Source: Argentina anserina
Lineage: Eukaryota; Streptophyta; Magnoliopsida; Rosales; Rosaceae
Reading direction: 5' to 3'
Assembly (NCBI RefSeq): GCF_933775445.1
Contig: NC_065876.1
Location: forward strand, 682,001 to 746,000
Length of the DNA: 64,000 bases
Part shown: positions 1 through 12,499 of the stretch, piece by piece
How positions within the stretch are numbered: position 1 is the stretch's first letter
How the letters are laid out: the number at the start of each line of letters is the position of its first letter
Position numbers and translations under genes: made by a program
Notes under the pieces: generated by a model
Database searches by the model: none
What the model saw: the letters and a program-made list of their open reading frames with translations, nothing else
Told to the model about the DNA's origin: nothing

Positions 1-237
1 TATATTGTTATGAAACTCATCAATTTCGATTCTAACATCAGTATTAATGGTATAGTTGTATTCTTTTTTAATAGGATGATGGATGATGTAATTAAAAAAA
101 AAGGAAAATAGAGAAATTATGTCTTTTACTCATTTATTTTATTTTATTTTCCATATTTATAATTTGGCGGCACTTTTACAGGGGGCTCAAAATTCCTTTC
201 CCTCTCAACGCGCTACCTCTAACCTCTACCCTCTCCC
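1..237. other. Upstream flank of the CML27-like gene
   Basis: AT-rich leader sequence with short A and T runs. I see no gene. The last 50 bases are pyrimidine-rich and lead into the TATA box of the next gene. Confidence 0.5.
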
Positions 238-245
238 TATATATA
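238..245 (+). promoter_or_regulatory. TATA box of the CML27-like gene
   Basis: TATATATA lies 64 bases before the start codon in a C/T-rich context, followed by a short pyrimidine-rich leader. The spacing suits a plant core promoter with a leader of about 30 to 35 bases. Confidence 0.65.
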
Positions 246-308
246 CCCAACCTCCCCTCATTTCTCTCTCCCAAATCACCCAATTTCTCAGAGCTTCAAA
301 TTCCATCT

Positions 309-818
309 ATGGCTTCCAACGGAACCCCAACCCCCGCCGCCGCCGCCGACCACTCCAAACCCGTCGTCACCGACGAGGTCCGCCGCGTCTTCCAGAGCTT
401 CGACGCCAACGGCGACGGCAAGATCTCCGTCTCCGAGCTCGGCAACGTCCTCAAGGCCCTGGGCTCCAACGTCCCCGAGGACGAGCTCGAGCGCGTGATG
501 GTCGACCTCGACACCGACCACGACGGCTTCATCTGCCTCGACGAGTTCAACGCCTTCTGGGTGGCCGGCTCCCCCGACGGCAGCTCCGCCGGGCTCAAGG
601 ACGCCTTCGATCTCTACGACCAGGACCGCAACGGCCTCATCTCCGCCGAGGAGCTCCACCTCGTCCTCAACCGCCTCCAGATGAAGTGCTCCGTCGAGGA
701 CTGCAGCCGCATGATCAAGTCCGTCGACGGCGACGGCGACGGCAATGTGAATTTCGAGGAGTTCAAGGTGATGATGAGCAACAACGCCGCCGGCACCGTT
801 ACTTCTAACGGCGCATGA
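309..818 (+). CDS. CML27: Calmodulin-like calcium sensor, CML27/CML26 type
   Basis: A 169-residue intronless calcium sensor that would change conformation on binding Ca2+ and act on target proteins in cytosol or nucleus. Four EF-hand loops are visible at about residues 32-43, 68-79, 104-115 and 139-150. Each has Asp at position 1, Gly at 6 and Glu at 12, so all four should bind Ca2+. The N-terminal 20 residues are a Pro/Ala-rich extension and there is a short polar tail. The segments around the third and fourth loops closely resemble Arabidopsis CML27 (At1g18210) as I remember it. Codon use is strongly G/C-ending, unlike its intron-containing neighbours, which produces long spurious open frames in other registers. 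The start ATG follows a TATA box and leader. The family is secure; assignment to CML27 rather than CML26 is inferred. Confidence 0.95.
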   Translation: MASNGTPTPAAAADHSKPVVTDEVRRVFQSFDANGDGKISVSELGNVLKALGSNVPEDELERVMVDLDTDHDGFICLDEFNAFWVAGSPDGSSAGLKDAFDLYDQDRNGLISAEELHLVLNRLQMKCSVEDCSRMIKSVDGDGDGNVNFEEFKVMMSNNAAGTVTSNGA

Positions 819-3340
819 GCTTATTCTCCATACCACAAGGTAGTAGTCAAATCTCTAGATGAATTTAGATCTCAAGAAACTACTCGATCGGTGAAATTAG
901 GGTTTATATTTCGCAATGCTATGAAAATAATAGTGGTACTGGCTTTGATATATGTATATATACTCTCGTAGATCTGGAAAAATAGGGACTAATCGCTCCT
1001 TCTGTTCATGTGGTTATGTGGATCAATCTCCTATGGTTTTACTCAGAATCACTATTTCTCTAAAAATGTGGCTTTGAATTTTGGGAGTGTGATTTTGTTG
1101 GATGGGTATTATTGCGTTGTGGATTTTATTCCTGTTATTTTAATTTTGGAGAAGAGCCGAAGAAGGTGGTGGACGGTGAGCCTTGGATACTGTGTGTAAT
1201 ATAGGGGACTCTGAGGAACATGTCATTGGTCGACCGACCTATATTACATAGAAACCCTTCTCCTTTTGTTTATCTACAAAACTGCCATTGCATTGCAACC
1301 TTAGTACTTTTTGACCGTCTTGCATTGCCATTGCAACGTTGTTTGCCTCTTAATTTCACCATTGGGTCATTAGGTAGTAGTTTCAGTTCGTAATTCGTTG
1401 AGATAGAAACCAAGTCACCCATCACGTAGCAAATGTTTGTTCCAATTGGGTTCATATCTGCACATGTTCGTGAATTCGTGTACCAATTGGGTGTAGGGGT
1501 GGGAAGGATTCCATTTGGTGAGGTTGAGCATTTTGAACGGGAGAAGTAAAGAGGTGTTTGGAGTTTGTGGGATTAGTGGCAGTGATGTGCAATAGTTGTG
1601 ATATGCGGGTCAAATATGTGAACAAGCGAGTTACGTGTTGTTTTCTCATCTTGCCAATATAGTTTAGGGGGCCTAATTTGATGATGCTATGATAGCTAAT
1701 CTATTGTTTAGAACCCTGCCTTCGGTTTTACTGATGGCAAAAAGAAGACTTTCAGTAGAAAAGGTTCTAATCAGAGACTTGGTCTAGCCTTCTAGTTTTT
1801 ATTAAGTTCCACTTGACCAGTTTGGCTTGAATTATTACTGTCAAAAGGGTTGGTAGCGTTTTCTAAATATAGTTGAGACGAATTTATCAAATGCGGCAGC
1901 GGTGGCCTTTATAGGCCATCTTTGTGGAATAAGGCTATGGCTGTTCAAAGAAGGCACATTTGAAAGCGTGGTGTAGATTTGCAAGTGGAGAGTTTGTACT
2001 TTGTAGTATCCTGAGGCAACCCCGGTCTTACCAGGAAAGGAAATTCCCGGGGACCATCGTGGTCCTTTTATTGCGATAAAAATTTGGAGTGTAGGGAAAA
2101 GAGGTTATGGTTTTGCTTAAACCAAGTGCCTTTAGGGAAGCATTCACCATTTGTTTCTTAGCTAGTAGGATAATGATAATGACCCCAAATTTGAATGCCT
2201 TAGCTCATGAAAACAAAACTTTGCGACACTGATCGTGAATTTGGAAGTACCAGCACATGCCCATGAGATCTAGATCACCCGGATATAACCTATAACACCG
2301 ATGGTGGTCCGGTTCCTTTCTGTTTCACGTTCGCTTGTCGACGAGGACTTCTATTTGTGTGTTTTTCTCGGTAAAGAAGTGACGATTATTTTGATGATAT
2401 TGAATGAAGCGTTACAAGTATTGTAATCCACAGTTCCGCAAAGAGAAGAACCTCGACTAGAAATTAACATCACCGGAATGGAACACTAAAGCACAATGAT
2501 GATCAACCGAAGACAGCTGACAGGGTGCAAAGGATCGAAAAACTGAACAAGTTTGATTAGTCTATTAAAGCCAGGAGACCCGGTTTAGAAACCAGCCCAT
2601 CTTTTTAAAGGCCCATATCTACTTTTATAAGCTCTGTCCAATGCGGCTATCACCCCCAAAGGGAGGATTTCACACCCTTCTCCCAGGCACTAGCAGGCCT
2701 TAAAAAGAGAACCACATAAGAGAGACTTAAACTCACCAGACCACAGTCGGATTCCTCTCCTTCCAACCAAACCAAAGAGTAATCAATAACAGTCCAAACT
2801 CCTGCTTAGTAAGAAAGTTAGAGCAATCCAACAAGGCAACAACCAATCCAAACAATTTTGAAAGTTGAGACTGAAACACGTAAAATTTATTCATTTAATT
2901 TCAATTCTTCATTCTGAATTGAAAAGTGCATCATGAGAAGATCTTTGGTCATTGATAACTGAATGAACATCACTAATCTTTATTTAAAAAATCTAGTTTT
3001 TTTTTCAAAATGAAGTCCGAGGAACCTGGATGAATAGATCCCATCTATGAACTTCAAAATATAATACCAAGTTACCAACATACAGACGGATAAGTAGTTA
3101 TAATTAGGAACAGTGAAAATATAGACTTTAGGTAAAGATGAAGCTTTGTTGTTTGCTTCATTAGCTAATTTGTTCATGACAGGAGAGCACTAAGCTAGAG
3201 ATATAGCTTAATGAGGTCGACAACATGAGAGCAGCAGCAATAATGTCGTTTTCGATGGTTTCACATGTACGACTCAATAACCTCCAAAAGCTATTGCCAA
3301 TGGATTTCACCTCCTCATGGCTTCGATTTGGACATGTCAC
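819..3340. other. Intergenic region, no gene recognised
   Basis: The first 250 bases should hold the 3' UTR of the calcium-sensor gene. The rest has only short open frames without homology I recognise. Bases 2000-2800 are less AT-rich than the flanks and could be old decayed sequence, but I cannot name its source. Confidence 0.5.

Positions 3341-3348
<8 letters not shown>

Positions 3349-3394
<46 letters not shown>
3349..3394. repeat. (AT)n microsatellite
   Basis: An almost pure AT dinucleotide run about 165 bases upstream of the RAB start codon, probably in its promoter or 5' leader. Length polymorphism is likely. Confidence 0.9.
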
Positions 3395-3397
<3 letters not shown>

Positions 3398-3558
3398 CTA
3401 TATATTTGAGCAACGAGCACGACTCTAGCTCATTTCCCTACGCATTTCTTCTTCCCCTTTCACAATTTATTGCTTAACTGCTCATATATCCTTCTTCTTT
3501 CATTAATTCCTTATTCTTGTTGCTTAAGGAATTAGTTATGAAGAACTCATCTGTGTTC

Positions 3559-5125
3559 ATGGCGGATTCCGCTGACGAAGACTGTGATTATCTGTTCAAG
3601 GCGGTTTTGATCGGGGACTCTGGAGTTGGGAAATCAAACTTGCTGTCCAGGTTTTCCAAAGATGAATTCCGGCTGGATTCCAAGCCAACCATCGGTGTCG
3701 AATTCGCTTACCGGAATGTCAAGGTTGGTGATAAACTCGTCAAAGCTCAGATATGGGACACTGCCGGCCAAGAAAGGTAAGCTAAACATGAACTTGATCG
3801 TGTTCAATTTCTGTACTCATTCATGAGGTTGCAGAGTTGTATGTCAAAAAACCTTCTTGCAAGTTGTAAGTATGAACACCATGCATAACTGATCAAATAT
3901 TAGCTAATAAGCATCAAACAACCTCCTTCATGATCTATGTTATGTAACCTCTGCTGTTTGGATCAAACAAGTTAGATCACTGCGTACACTAGTCGGTTAG
4001 CTGAAATCTGTTAGCAGCAGAAAGATTTGCCCATCTTTGGAAGCAACTGGTGAATTATAGTCATGAACCCTACTGCTCAACCGTGCCTCCTTTTTTGATG
4101 ATTTAGTTTTCGTCCCATTAAGTATTCAAAGATACTAATTATTGTTACTTTGAACATAATATACTATACAATCCACTCTCAGCTCGGGACCAGCTGCTTA
4201 ATATAGATAAATTTCAATTCTTTTTTAATTGCAAATATGAACATATAAGGTTCAACAAGAAGATTGGTATATTAAATACTCAAAAGCAAATTACATAATT
4301 CCTTTGATTTTCTCTTTTCTTGGATTAGGACGTCTTTCATTAGTTAGTTGCTAGTGATGACTGGCAAGTGCCAAGAGATGACAACAAAATAAGTTCACGA
4401 AAAAGAAGAAATCATCACCCGTGGGATATATACTAGTTTAGTAAACTCTCTGTACTTTCCATCTGCTTTCTGTTATGATGTTGATCTTCGATTCTTGAGG
4501 TAGAAGCATGTTCTTTTCACTTTGGACTAATGGGAAACAGAATTATGGCCTTGGTATTAATTTAATCCAATGTAATAGGCATGCTCAAGCTCATCATTCT
4601 AAAGTCTAAACAGAAAGACCAACTTGGGGAAGCTTACATTTTACATTTCTTGCTTCCTAAACAATGTATGTATGATGCAGATTCAGAGCAATCACCAGTT
4701 CATACTACCGCGGAGCACTAGGCTCGATACTTGTGTATGACGTAACACGGCGTAGATCCTTTGAGAATGTGGAGAAATGGTTGCGTGAGCTCCGGGAGTA
4801 TGGTAGTTCCGATATGGTTATTGTTCTTGTGGGAAACAAATCAGATTTGAGCCACTCGAGAGAGGTCACGGAGGAAGAAGGTAAAAATTTTGCAGAGGCA
4901 GAAGGGATATGTTTCATGGAAACTTCAGCTCTAGAGAATGTGAATGTTGAGAGACTGTTTTTAGATATGATCTCTAAGATTCACGAAATAACGAGCCAAA
5001 AGAGTATGGACACCAAAATGGACGATCAAACTAGTGCAAGTCTTCACTCTGCAAAAGTAATCATACGTATTGATGATGATAATGAAGTCACATCTACTAA
5101 ACAATCTAGTTATTGTTGCTCATGA
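3559..5125 (+). CDS. RABA6: Rab11-class small GTPase, RABA6 type
   Basis: A GTP-binding switch for membrane traffic at the trans-Golgi network and endosomes. Exons 3559..3776 and 4681..5125 join in frame through a split Arg codon and give 220 residues. Nucleotide-binding motifs are all present: GDSGVGKS (P-loop, residues 19-26), the switch I Thr in [15 protein letters not shown] (G3, spanning the intron), NKSD (G4) and ETSAL (G5). The C-terminus has two cysteines (YCCS) for prenylation, with one extra Ser at the end. The intron after WDTAGQER is typical of plant RABA genes. I chose the third in-frame ATG (MADSADED) because family members begin this way; ATGs at 3517 and 3538 are in frame and possible. 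Closest remembered relative is RABA6b (At1g18200), supported by its CML27 and GC2 neighbours. Confidence 0.93.
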
Positions 5126-5157
5126 TAATTTTGCTGAGTTCATATATACACTCCATG

Positions 5158-5160
<3 letters not shown>

Positions 5161-5200
<40 letters not shown>
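5161..5200. repeat. (AG)20 microsatellite in the RAB 3' UTR
   Basis: Twenty uninterrupted AG units begin 36 bases after the RABA6 stop codon, so they are probably transcribed in its 3' UTR. Confidence 0.9.
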
Positions 5201-5204
<4 letters not shown>

Positions 5205-5591
5205 TATAGAACTGGAAGAATTTTGATGTTGATTTCTTTCGGATCGGTTATACTCATATCCGATTTATTGATTCCTATTTTCCGGTTTTACTTCTTTATA
5301 TATGATGGCCCCGTTCAAGCTTACAAAATTTTCAAACACAAATTTGTTCATATTCTGTCTAGTTTAAAAGTATAATGTAATTATGTAAGATGTGACTGGT
5401 TCCATCAGTACTTAGTACCATCAATGATTTATTTTAGGGAGGAGAATTAATGATTTCATCTGCATTCCGGACGAGAAAGCCGGTAAAAGTGTGAACGGTT
5501 ACGCACAACAACGGCAAATGCAGGCTTTTCGCAACGAAACCATACTCATTTTGAGAGACCTCTTAAATCGAAGGGGAAAGACCTCTTAATA
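5201..5591. other. Convergent 3' flanks of RABA6 and golgin genes
   Basis: Short intergenic space where the plus-strand RAB gene and the minus-strand golgin gene end towards each other. No further gene is seen. Confidence 0.5.
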
Positions 5592-8500
5592 CTATACACC
5601 TGAAGTGTTGTTATTAATGTTTTCCAAGGATATGACTGCCCCAGATTTGATCTCATTTGATGCTTGAGAATGGGACATAAGAATATAAATAACCCAGAAA
5701 TGGAGGCAAACAAAGTACACCAAGGACCATAATCTTGCAGTCGTATTCCTCCTTAAAAACACTGCTCCGGCCATGAAAATGGACTCCAATTGCTGAAGCA
5801 ATGAACCTAGGTGCTCCCGGCCTGAACGGAATCTGTCTTCAAATAGTGGCCTTCCTGATTCTATGTCCTTTGATGACGTAGCAGAAACGTCGGTCATTGA
5901 TTTTCCTTCATCCACCAACCTTGAGATTGCCTGCATATACATACAATCACATGTTAAGATGTTCAGTCTTGTTTCTATTTTATCAGCATACTTCTATCCC
6001 ACACATTTTGCACATCAAAATTTCTGCAGAAATTTCGGCAGGAGAGTAATCAGCATAATCGAAATACCTCGATTCTGAATTGAAGAGTTGCCTTCTCTGA
6101 GGAGAGAGCCTCAACCTGGTTTAATAAGGAACAAAATATTATACTCTTTCAATAAATCACAGATATGTACATTACAATCTAGACTCACGTGAGAAGAAGA
6201 AATATCGAAATGACAACAGGCCACTTAAAGTGACAGAGCTGTGTAATACTTTGTAAATACTAGCATGTGGTGTTTCATAGAATGATCTTGTTGCATCTCT
6301 GACTTCTATAATATTTGTCTGTGGTGTACTTTGTACATCATTATTTTTCGATTACTTTGGACTTTACTATCAACGAATAATTGACTTATACACTGAAATT
6401 CAGAAACCTGGGCTTGTTTCTGAATCAAATGGTCAGTCATCTGAGTAAGTCTTCGCTTGAGCTCAATTTCTAACTCGGTTGGATCCTCCATCTCTTTTCT
6501 TGCCATTTCAATGTTTGCTACCATCTTCTTTGCCTAAAATGTACAGGTACAGATAAAATCTTTGTTTAAGATAGTGATATGGAAAATCACGAATTTATAC
6601 AACATATGAAATATTAATACAAAGGTTAAACTCAAACCAATCAGAGTAAATGACAATTCAACTAAGATACACATGATTCCACACTGAAGGATCAAGATTA
6701 TGTATCGTATTTCCTATAACTACATAAATGTAACATAGACAAAGCACCAAGGGAGATAGGGAAAAACATGAGCGAATTTTGCACAACTATATGGAAATAC
6801 ACAAACCTTATCTTGCAACTTTGTAACTTTATCATTTATGATAGCATACTCTGCCTCCAAAATCTCCCGCTCAAGTTCAAGTCCTTTTGGGGCTCCTACT
6901 TTCTTTAACGGTGTTTCAATCCAATGAATATCAGCGATCTTCCTCTTGAGTTCTACAATAATTTCAAGGAAATATACTATCATAAGTTCATAACGGTAAC
7001 AGAAAATTTAAAAAAAAAATTGCTCTATGCAAATTATACATGGTCTTATGTGCTTTATGTTTCATTGATGGAACCCTGCAAGCACGTCTGAAGGAAAAGA
7101 AACACGTTCCACCAAACCTTCATGGGGCAAAGTGCCATTGTGCATAAACCATTACTTACTAATTTAGAGAAAATACCTTCATGGCTAACTTCTTTTAATT
7201 CAACTTGCCGCCGAAGTTCTGCTACATGATTGACCTAGACCAGACAAATAAAATAGGAAAGATTTCACAACTATGAGAAGTACTCATGATACATTGCATA
7301 AGACTAAATAAAGCTGCGAACATGCCCAAGGATAAATATGTTTAATCTGACCAACTAAGTGGCACCATTTCTGATTATTGTAAATGCAGGAGGTGTAACC
7401 AAGAGAACATGAAAATTTATGAGACGGTAAGTTGATTTTAATGCTGAATCTGAATATAATTATTATCACTGTTTACAACAGAGTAAAACCATAAGTTGAC
7501 ACAGATATAATTACCAACAAGACTAGCAAAAATATGAACATAAAACAGTTGGGTGGATTGGGAAAATCTATCTTTCGTGTCAAATATTAAATAAAAAGAT
7601 TGCCTTCAAGCATAATTTCAGATATTCAGTAATGTTACATTACCAACACTTTGACTTAGAGACATGTATAAGACACTGCATTCAAGCATTCATAATACAA
7701 CAGAGCAAGGTTCAACACCCCAAACAAAAACTGAGGCTAATAATAAGTAAGGATTTAGGGCCAAGCATAAGTAAGAATGTTTTTTCAAATACTATTTCAC
7801 CTACAACATTTAACATATGATCAGATATTTATTTCACCATAGCAATCATCTATGAAGATATAACCATACCTCCTGTTCAAGATTCCACTGCACAGTGGCT
7901 AGGGATTTCGCAAGGTCAGCATTTGCAGTCTGCAAACATTCTCACACTCAGTAATAAGAAAATTCAACTAAATACAGAAACTGAAGTTTCAACAGAGTAA
8001 GAGTCTTTTACTTCTGGATGTAGGGAAAAGCCAGTGATATTAGAATGTAAAAGATAAAATACAGGTGATGGAAAAAGGTTGTCGCACCTCAAGTTTAGCC
8101 AAACGCACAAAGGCTTCCATTCTTGTACTATTGTGTTTCTGCTTCTCTATATCAGCTGCTTCCATGGTTTCCATCATAGTCATTTGTAGCTTTGAAGCCT
8201 GAAGCAGTAAGGATTTAATATAAGGATTAACATTTCATGGGATAAGATAAGCCAACAAGAATTCATCAAGTAAACAAATTATTAGTGAGAAAGGAAACGG
8301 CATTGTGTTACATCACATTAACAATAAAAAAAAATGTAAGACTTATCAACAAGTGACCATAGTTATATGAAACATTCAAGACTTGGATTGATTTGTTAAG
8401 AAAGAAAACTGATCAACATGATATGCACAGTTCTAAGCACACACAAAACAGTTCCAAATACTTAATTTGACATGGGAACAAGAGGAAATAAGAAACCTAA

Positions 8501-9889
8501 GGATGAGAACAAGAAGATCTCAATAAATTTGGTACCTCTTGTGCTTGTTCCTTCACTTGAGCTTCAAGTGTTTTCTCCAAGCTCTGCTTCTCCCCTTCCA
8601 ATCTGGCAACAGTATTTTCCCGCTCTTTAATGGCCTCTACAGCTTTAGCAGCTGCTTTCTCAGCTAGAATCTTCTGCCTCTGTTTTCTCCTTTCCTCCTT
8701 CTCATGCTCACTTTCAGAATCAGAACTTGAACCTGAGTCCAAGTCAGACTCAGAGCTGCCATCAGTTACTGAAGTAAAACCTCTCTTTAAGTCTTCAGAG
8801 GTAGAACTCCTAGACGCTTCACTGGACTCATGCTTACCCCTGACAGCACTACTTCTCAACTGATTGCTCATATTATCTGCAACAATCTTCTTGTCAGACA
8901 ACTCCTCATTTTTCTTCACCAACTCTAAAGGACCCTCCAAAGAACGCTCATTTGTATCAAACGCTCCAACATTGTCTTCACTTCCCTTACCATTAATTTC
9001 AACTGAAGTGTCCACGCCCACATCCCTATAGTCCAGCTCACCTCCTTTCACAACCTTACCGTCACTCTTCAATCCACCAGCTGAAGACCGCCGTGCTGAA
9101 TCTGAAAAACCAGACTCCTCTCTATCACTCACTCTCCCATTCAGCTTCCTACCTTCCCCAAAACCTGCCCTCTGCACCGACTTCACAACATTACTAGTAC
9201 CACCAATCTTCTGATTCTTCACCGACAAATTCGCACCAGAACCTGCACTTCCCTGCCTCCGATTATCCGTCCTCAAACCCCGAACACCGGGCAAGCCATT
9301 GCCGCGGCTCGACGTAGAAGTAGCTGCCGGACTAGGTGCACTAAGGAGCTGAGTCCAGTCACTATCACTAAGAGGCTTCGAATTCGCCTTTCCAACAATC
9401 TCTTTATCCTTACTACTACTACTACTACTACTAGTGCTTCCATTAACAATACTACTATAATTGCTGCTATTAACATAACTAAAACTCGGATCGCTCCTTA
9501 ATTTTCCAGTATAATCACTCATTTCTAGGGTTTTCTTCTTCAACTGGTCCTTGAGCGGCACGCTGCCTCCGGTTTTTGCCGGAGCTCCCAACTTCAAGTC
9601 GCCGTCGGCGAAAGGCTTGTCGTTTTTCTTCAACGACTCCGCCGCTTGCTGATCGATCTGAACCGTCGATTGCAGAATCACGCGAATTTCACATTATCAT
9701 TATTGTAATTATTCCGAAAACAAAAACGAAAATAGTAAATCTAGAATTTCAAATCTAACTGAAAGTAAATGTAACATTGCCGATTCGAGTCGCTTAATCG
9801 GAGAAGGAAGGAAGAGAGAGTGGCGGTGGTCGTACCTGTTGGAGGATGCTCTCGGCGGCTTTGAGTTTGGAGGAGATCCAATTCGCCAT
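5592..9889 (-). CDS. GC2: Golgin candidate 2, tail-anchored Golgi coiled-coil protein
   Basis: A Golgi tether-like coiled-coil protein. Minus-strand exons are 9836..9889, 8536..9657, 8088..8198, 7870..7929, 7177..7234, 6807..6952, 6408..6533, 6068..6115 and 5592..5930. All joins use GT-AG and sum to 687 codons plus stop, close to the family length of about 670. The N-terminus MANWISSKLKAAE is the family signature. A Ser-rich, probably disordered region (about residues 40-330) follows, then Glu/Lys/Gln-rich heptad-like coiled coil to about residue 640. Near the C-terminus there is one hydrophobic span (WSLVYFVCLHFWVIYIL) with a short tail, as in tail-anchored golgins. The first exon encodes only 18 residues and would be missed without reading the splice sites. 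It matches Arabidopsis At1g18190 by recognition and by position next to RABA6 and CML27. Confidence 0.93.
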
Positions 9890-10405
9890 GATCGGAGTTA
9901 ATTAGGAGAGAGAGCAATAGCTCTAGCTCTAGCTCTATTGGAGAAGCATTGTGTATGAAACGCAGCGTTTTGGCGCTGTTGAGATCAAGGAGGGGAGGTC
10001 TGAGATTTGGGAGGAAGAAGGAGGGTGAAGGGTGGTAAGAGCGACTGGCGGGTAAGTTTAGAGGTATTGTGGCCGTTGGATTAAGAGGGATGCACTCATG
10101 TATTTTAGGGTGGGTCGTATTGGATTAAAGATCGAGGGAGACATAACGCGCGTGTGCTACTGTGATAACGATGGAACAACAAACCAACGTCGCCGTGGTA
10201 TCACAAAATTGATTAGTCTTCACTTCCTCCATCTTATTTCCAAATTAATCTCAGTTTATTAACTAGAAAAAAAAATTAATCTCAGTTTGTTTGATCAAGA
10301 TAAAGAAGGTTGTTTTCCTTGAGAAACTCAACAAACAGAGATTTCAAATTTTACAATGCATTAAGAAACCATCGTTTTGCTTGATACTATTAAGTGTGTG
10401 AGATC
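9890..10405. other. Upstream region of the golgin gene
   Basis: Contains the presumed promoter and 5' leader of the minus-strand golgin gene, including purine-rich tracts near 9905-10030. No gene or clear TATA box was identified. Confidence 0.4.
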
Positions 10406-10596
10406 CAAGGACGTAGCTACACACGGGCTACGGTCGGCTATAGCCTACCTTAAATTACTAAAAAATTGTTTTTCTAGCTAAATTTTAGTGTAAAAATTTA
10501 AATTTTAAATATTAGTCAAATTTCTATATATAGTTCATAAATAATCGTAAATTTTCTTCTAACCCAACCCATTATAAAATCTTGACTCCGCCCTTA
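10406..10596. mobile_element. Small degenerate hAT-type element (MITE-like)
   Basis: The ends form an imperfect inverted repeat (CAAGGACGTAGCTA at the left, TAAGGGCGGAGTCA read from the right). They resemble the CAGGGGCGGAGCCA ends of plant hAT-type elements. Flanking 8-mers match at 5 of 8 positions, so the target duplication is decayed or absent. The interior is AT-rich and non-coding. Confidence 0.45.
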
Positions 10597-11138
10597 ATGA
10601 GGTATGATGAAAATAAATGTAAAAAACTTAAAAACATGTGCACCATGCAAAGAATGAACAAAATGCGGTTTATGAGTCGAGATTTTAATTAGTGACATTT
10701 TATTAACTTCGCCGCCGTTGTGCTCGACTATATCTCCTCTGACAATCCCCTCTGATTAGCTATCTCTCTCTCTCTCTTTGGTGAAGCGTCAAAGATGGAG
10801 ACTCAAAGCCTCGACGCAACGGAGGCAATTTAGCGTTCATCATATGTTTTTTAGCGTATGGTTTAGCTGCATGCATCTGGCAATTCATTGTCGTCCGACT
10901 CTTTTACATAAATGGTTTGTCATAGGATGACATAGGAAACATCAGTCAAAATCCATGAAAAGATGATGAACACAATGACGATGAAGTTGGCATAGGAACA
11001 TTAAGAGATAGTTGAAACATCCGAGGGGGTAATTATTTAAGAACGTACTTTGAAAAGTATTAGCAAATAGCCACTTATTCAAATATTTAGAAAACAGAAG
11101 TTCAGAACTTATATAACATCAAAAACAGCATGATGAAA
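10597..11138. other. Intergenic region, no gene recognised
   Basis: AT-rich sequence downstream of the methyltransferase gene. A short CT repeat lies near 10763. No coding potential is seen. Confidence 0.45.
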
Positions 11139-12421
11139 TCAATTTGTCTTGCGCTTAAGAACAATAACGATGTCCACTCTCTTCTCCCAATCAATAACAG
11201 AGATCTGATCTTCAAATTTCTTGCGGAACAAGTTGAATAGCTCATCTAAGATTTCTTCTCCGAAATGCTGCTTGAAGAGTCCCTCAAAAACAGCTCTCAT
11301 ATGAGATGCGAAGACTTTGCTATTTTCGGAATAGCGTCTGGTTCGATCATAGAAGCTCTGTGGTTCAATATCTCTATGCTAAAACATCCATTTCGTTCTA
11401 CCGCAGCTTCTATGTCTTGGGGACGCACATAGTAAATAGGTACATTAAATGAATCTATTTTCTCCTCGCTGACAATTCCCTGCATAAACAAACGATACGT
11501 TTATAGCTGCGACAAAAAATGTCTGCCGAATTCCACAAGTACTTGAAAGGTTGTGAATGCTTACCTTCCTAGCCATGTCAAAGAGGCAAGATTGGAAAGT
11601 TTGATAGATGACACTTGACAGTGAATGAGACAGAGATGTATCATCCCAGTAGCCTGGAGCAGTAAGTAGAATCAATCCACCAGGTACTGTCTCTTGTGCC
11701 CTGGCATGCAAAAAGCATTCCATGTCATCTGCATATTGAGCTCTATAAGCCCTCACTACTTCATCTTTGGATCCTATGTAATGTATTCTTCCTTTATTCC
11801 AAGCCGGGGAGTTGCTGTCTGTAACATCTTTTGGCACTCTAGGAAGCCAATGGAGGGAACAAGAAGAATGGAAGAAGTGGATGGAAGCACTGGGGAGAAT
11901 TCGACCATAGAAAGAACCAGGGACACCCGCAGCATAGTATTGCCTATTCTGAGGGAGGGAATTGAAGAGCATATTGAAGTCATTAGAGGTATGATCATTA
12001 AAGAAGACTTTAAATTCAGGGATATGGGAATTCAGCCCTTGGCTTTGATACTTGAATATCACAGCTTCAAGTATGTTCTGAACCGCGAAAAATGCATTAG
12101 GCCCAACGGAGCAACCCAAATCAGCGATGTGAAAGGAGTTGACAGATGAAAATATTTCCATGTCAAGACTATCTGTAACTGCCTTATTGAGAATCTCTTT
12201 TGTTGCATCCAATACTCCTTTCTGGAAATCAACCCAGTTAAGTGTCAGTGTTAATTCTTTTAGTAAACTAACAACTGCATGAACACGTTTAAGTGTTACT
12301 GTTAATTACAAAGAGATTACAGAAAAACCTGTAAGATGGAGTTGTTGGCATAGTTGCTGGGGCCATCTCCAGGTTTCATTGGATAGGCTTCAGAGCATTT
12401 ACCGGTTTCCTCTGCTGCCAT
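11139..12421 (-). pseudogene. SABATH carboxyl methyltransferase with a single-base frameshift
   Basis: A SAM-dependent methyltransferase of the SABATH family (salicylate/benzoate/jasmonate/loganate-type carboxyl methylation); the substrate cannot be told from sequence. Minus-strand exons are 12329..12421, 11565..12221 and 11139..11479. Family landmarks: an N-terminal GDGPSNYANNS segment (substrate/SAM loop), ADLGCSVGPN (SAM motif I), FFNDHTSNDFN, and FHSSCSLHWLPRVP. In the last exon, near 11325-11330, the frame breaks: the upstream frame stops after SSHLI. The typical C-terminus (FASHMRAVFEGLFKQHFGEE, then to the stop at 11139) continues in the next frame. The three exons total 1091 bases, one short of a multiple of three, so a single-base loss explains it. 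The protein would otherwise be about 363 residues. It could be a pseudogene, a null allele or a sequence error. Confidence 0.85.
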
Positions 12422-12488
12422 CTTGGTTCTTCTGTTTCTCTGTCTCACCACGTTTCTCTTTGTAGATGTGATTACAGGCAAAGCCAAA

Positions 12489-12494
12489 TATATA
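12489..12494 (-). promoter_or_regulatory. TATA box of the methyltransferase gene
   Basis: On the minus strand CTATATATTT lies about 67 bases before the start ATG at 12421, a usual plant TATA spacing. Confidence 0.55.
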
Positions 12495-12499
12495 GACCG

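Noticed and set aside
119..836. Long open frames in other registers over the CML27-like gene (Arg-rich on plus, Val/Ala-rich on minus).
   Set aside because: They are a by-product of the strongly G/C-ending codons of the EF-hand gene. Composition is unnatural and no domain is visible.
1008..1649. Short open frames downstream of the CML27-like gene.
   Set aside because: All are about 60 codons, overlap on both strands and have no domain or splice context.
11694..12149. Plus-strand open frame of 151 codons opposite the methyltransferase.
   Set aside because: Antisense shadow of exon 2 of the SABATH gene, whose motifs are on the minus strand.
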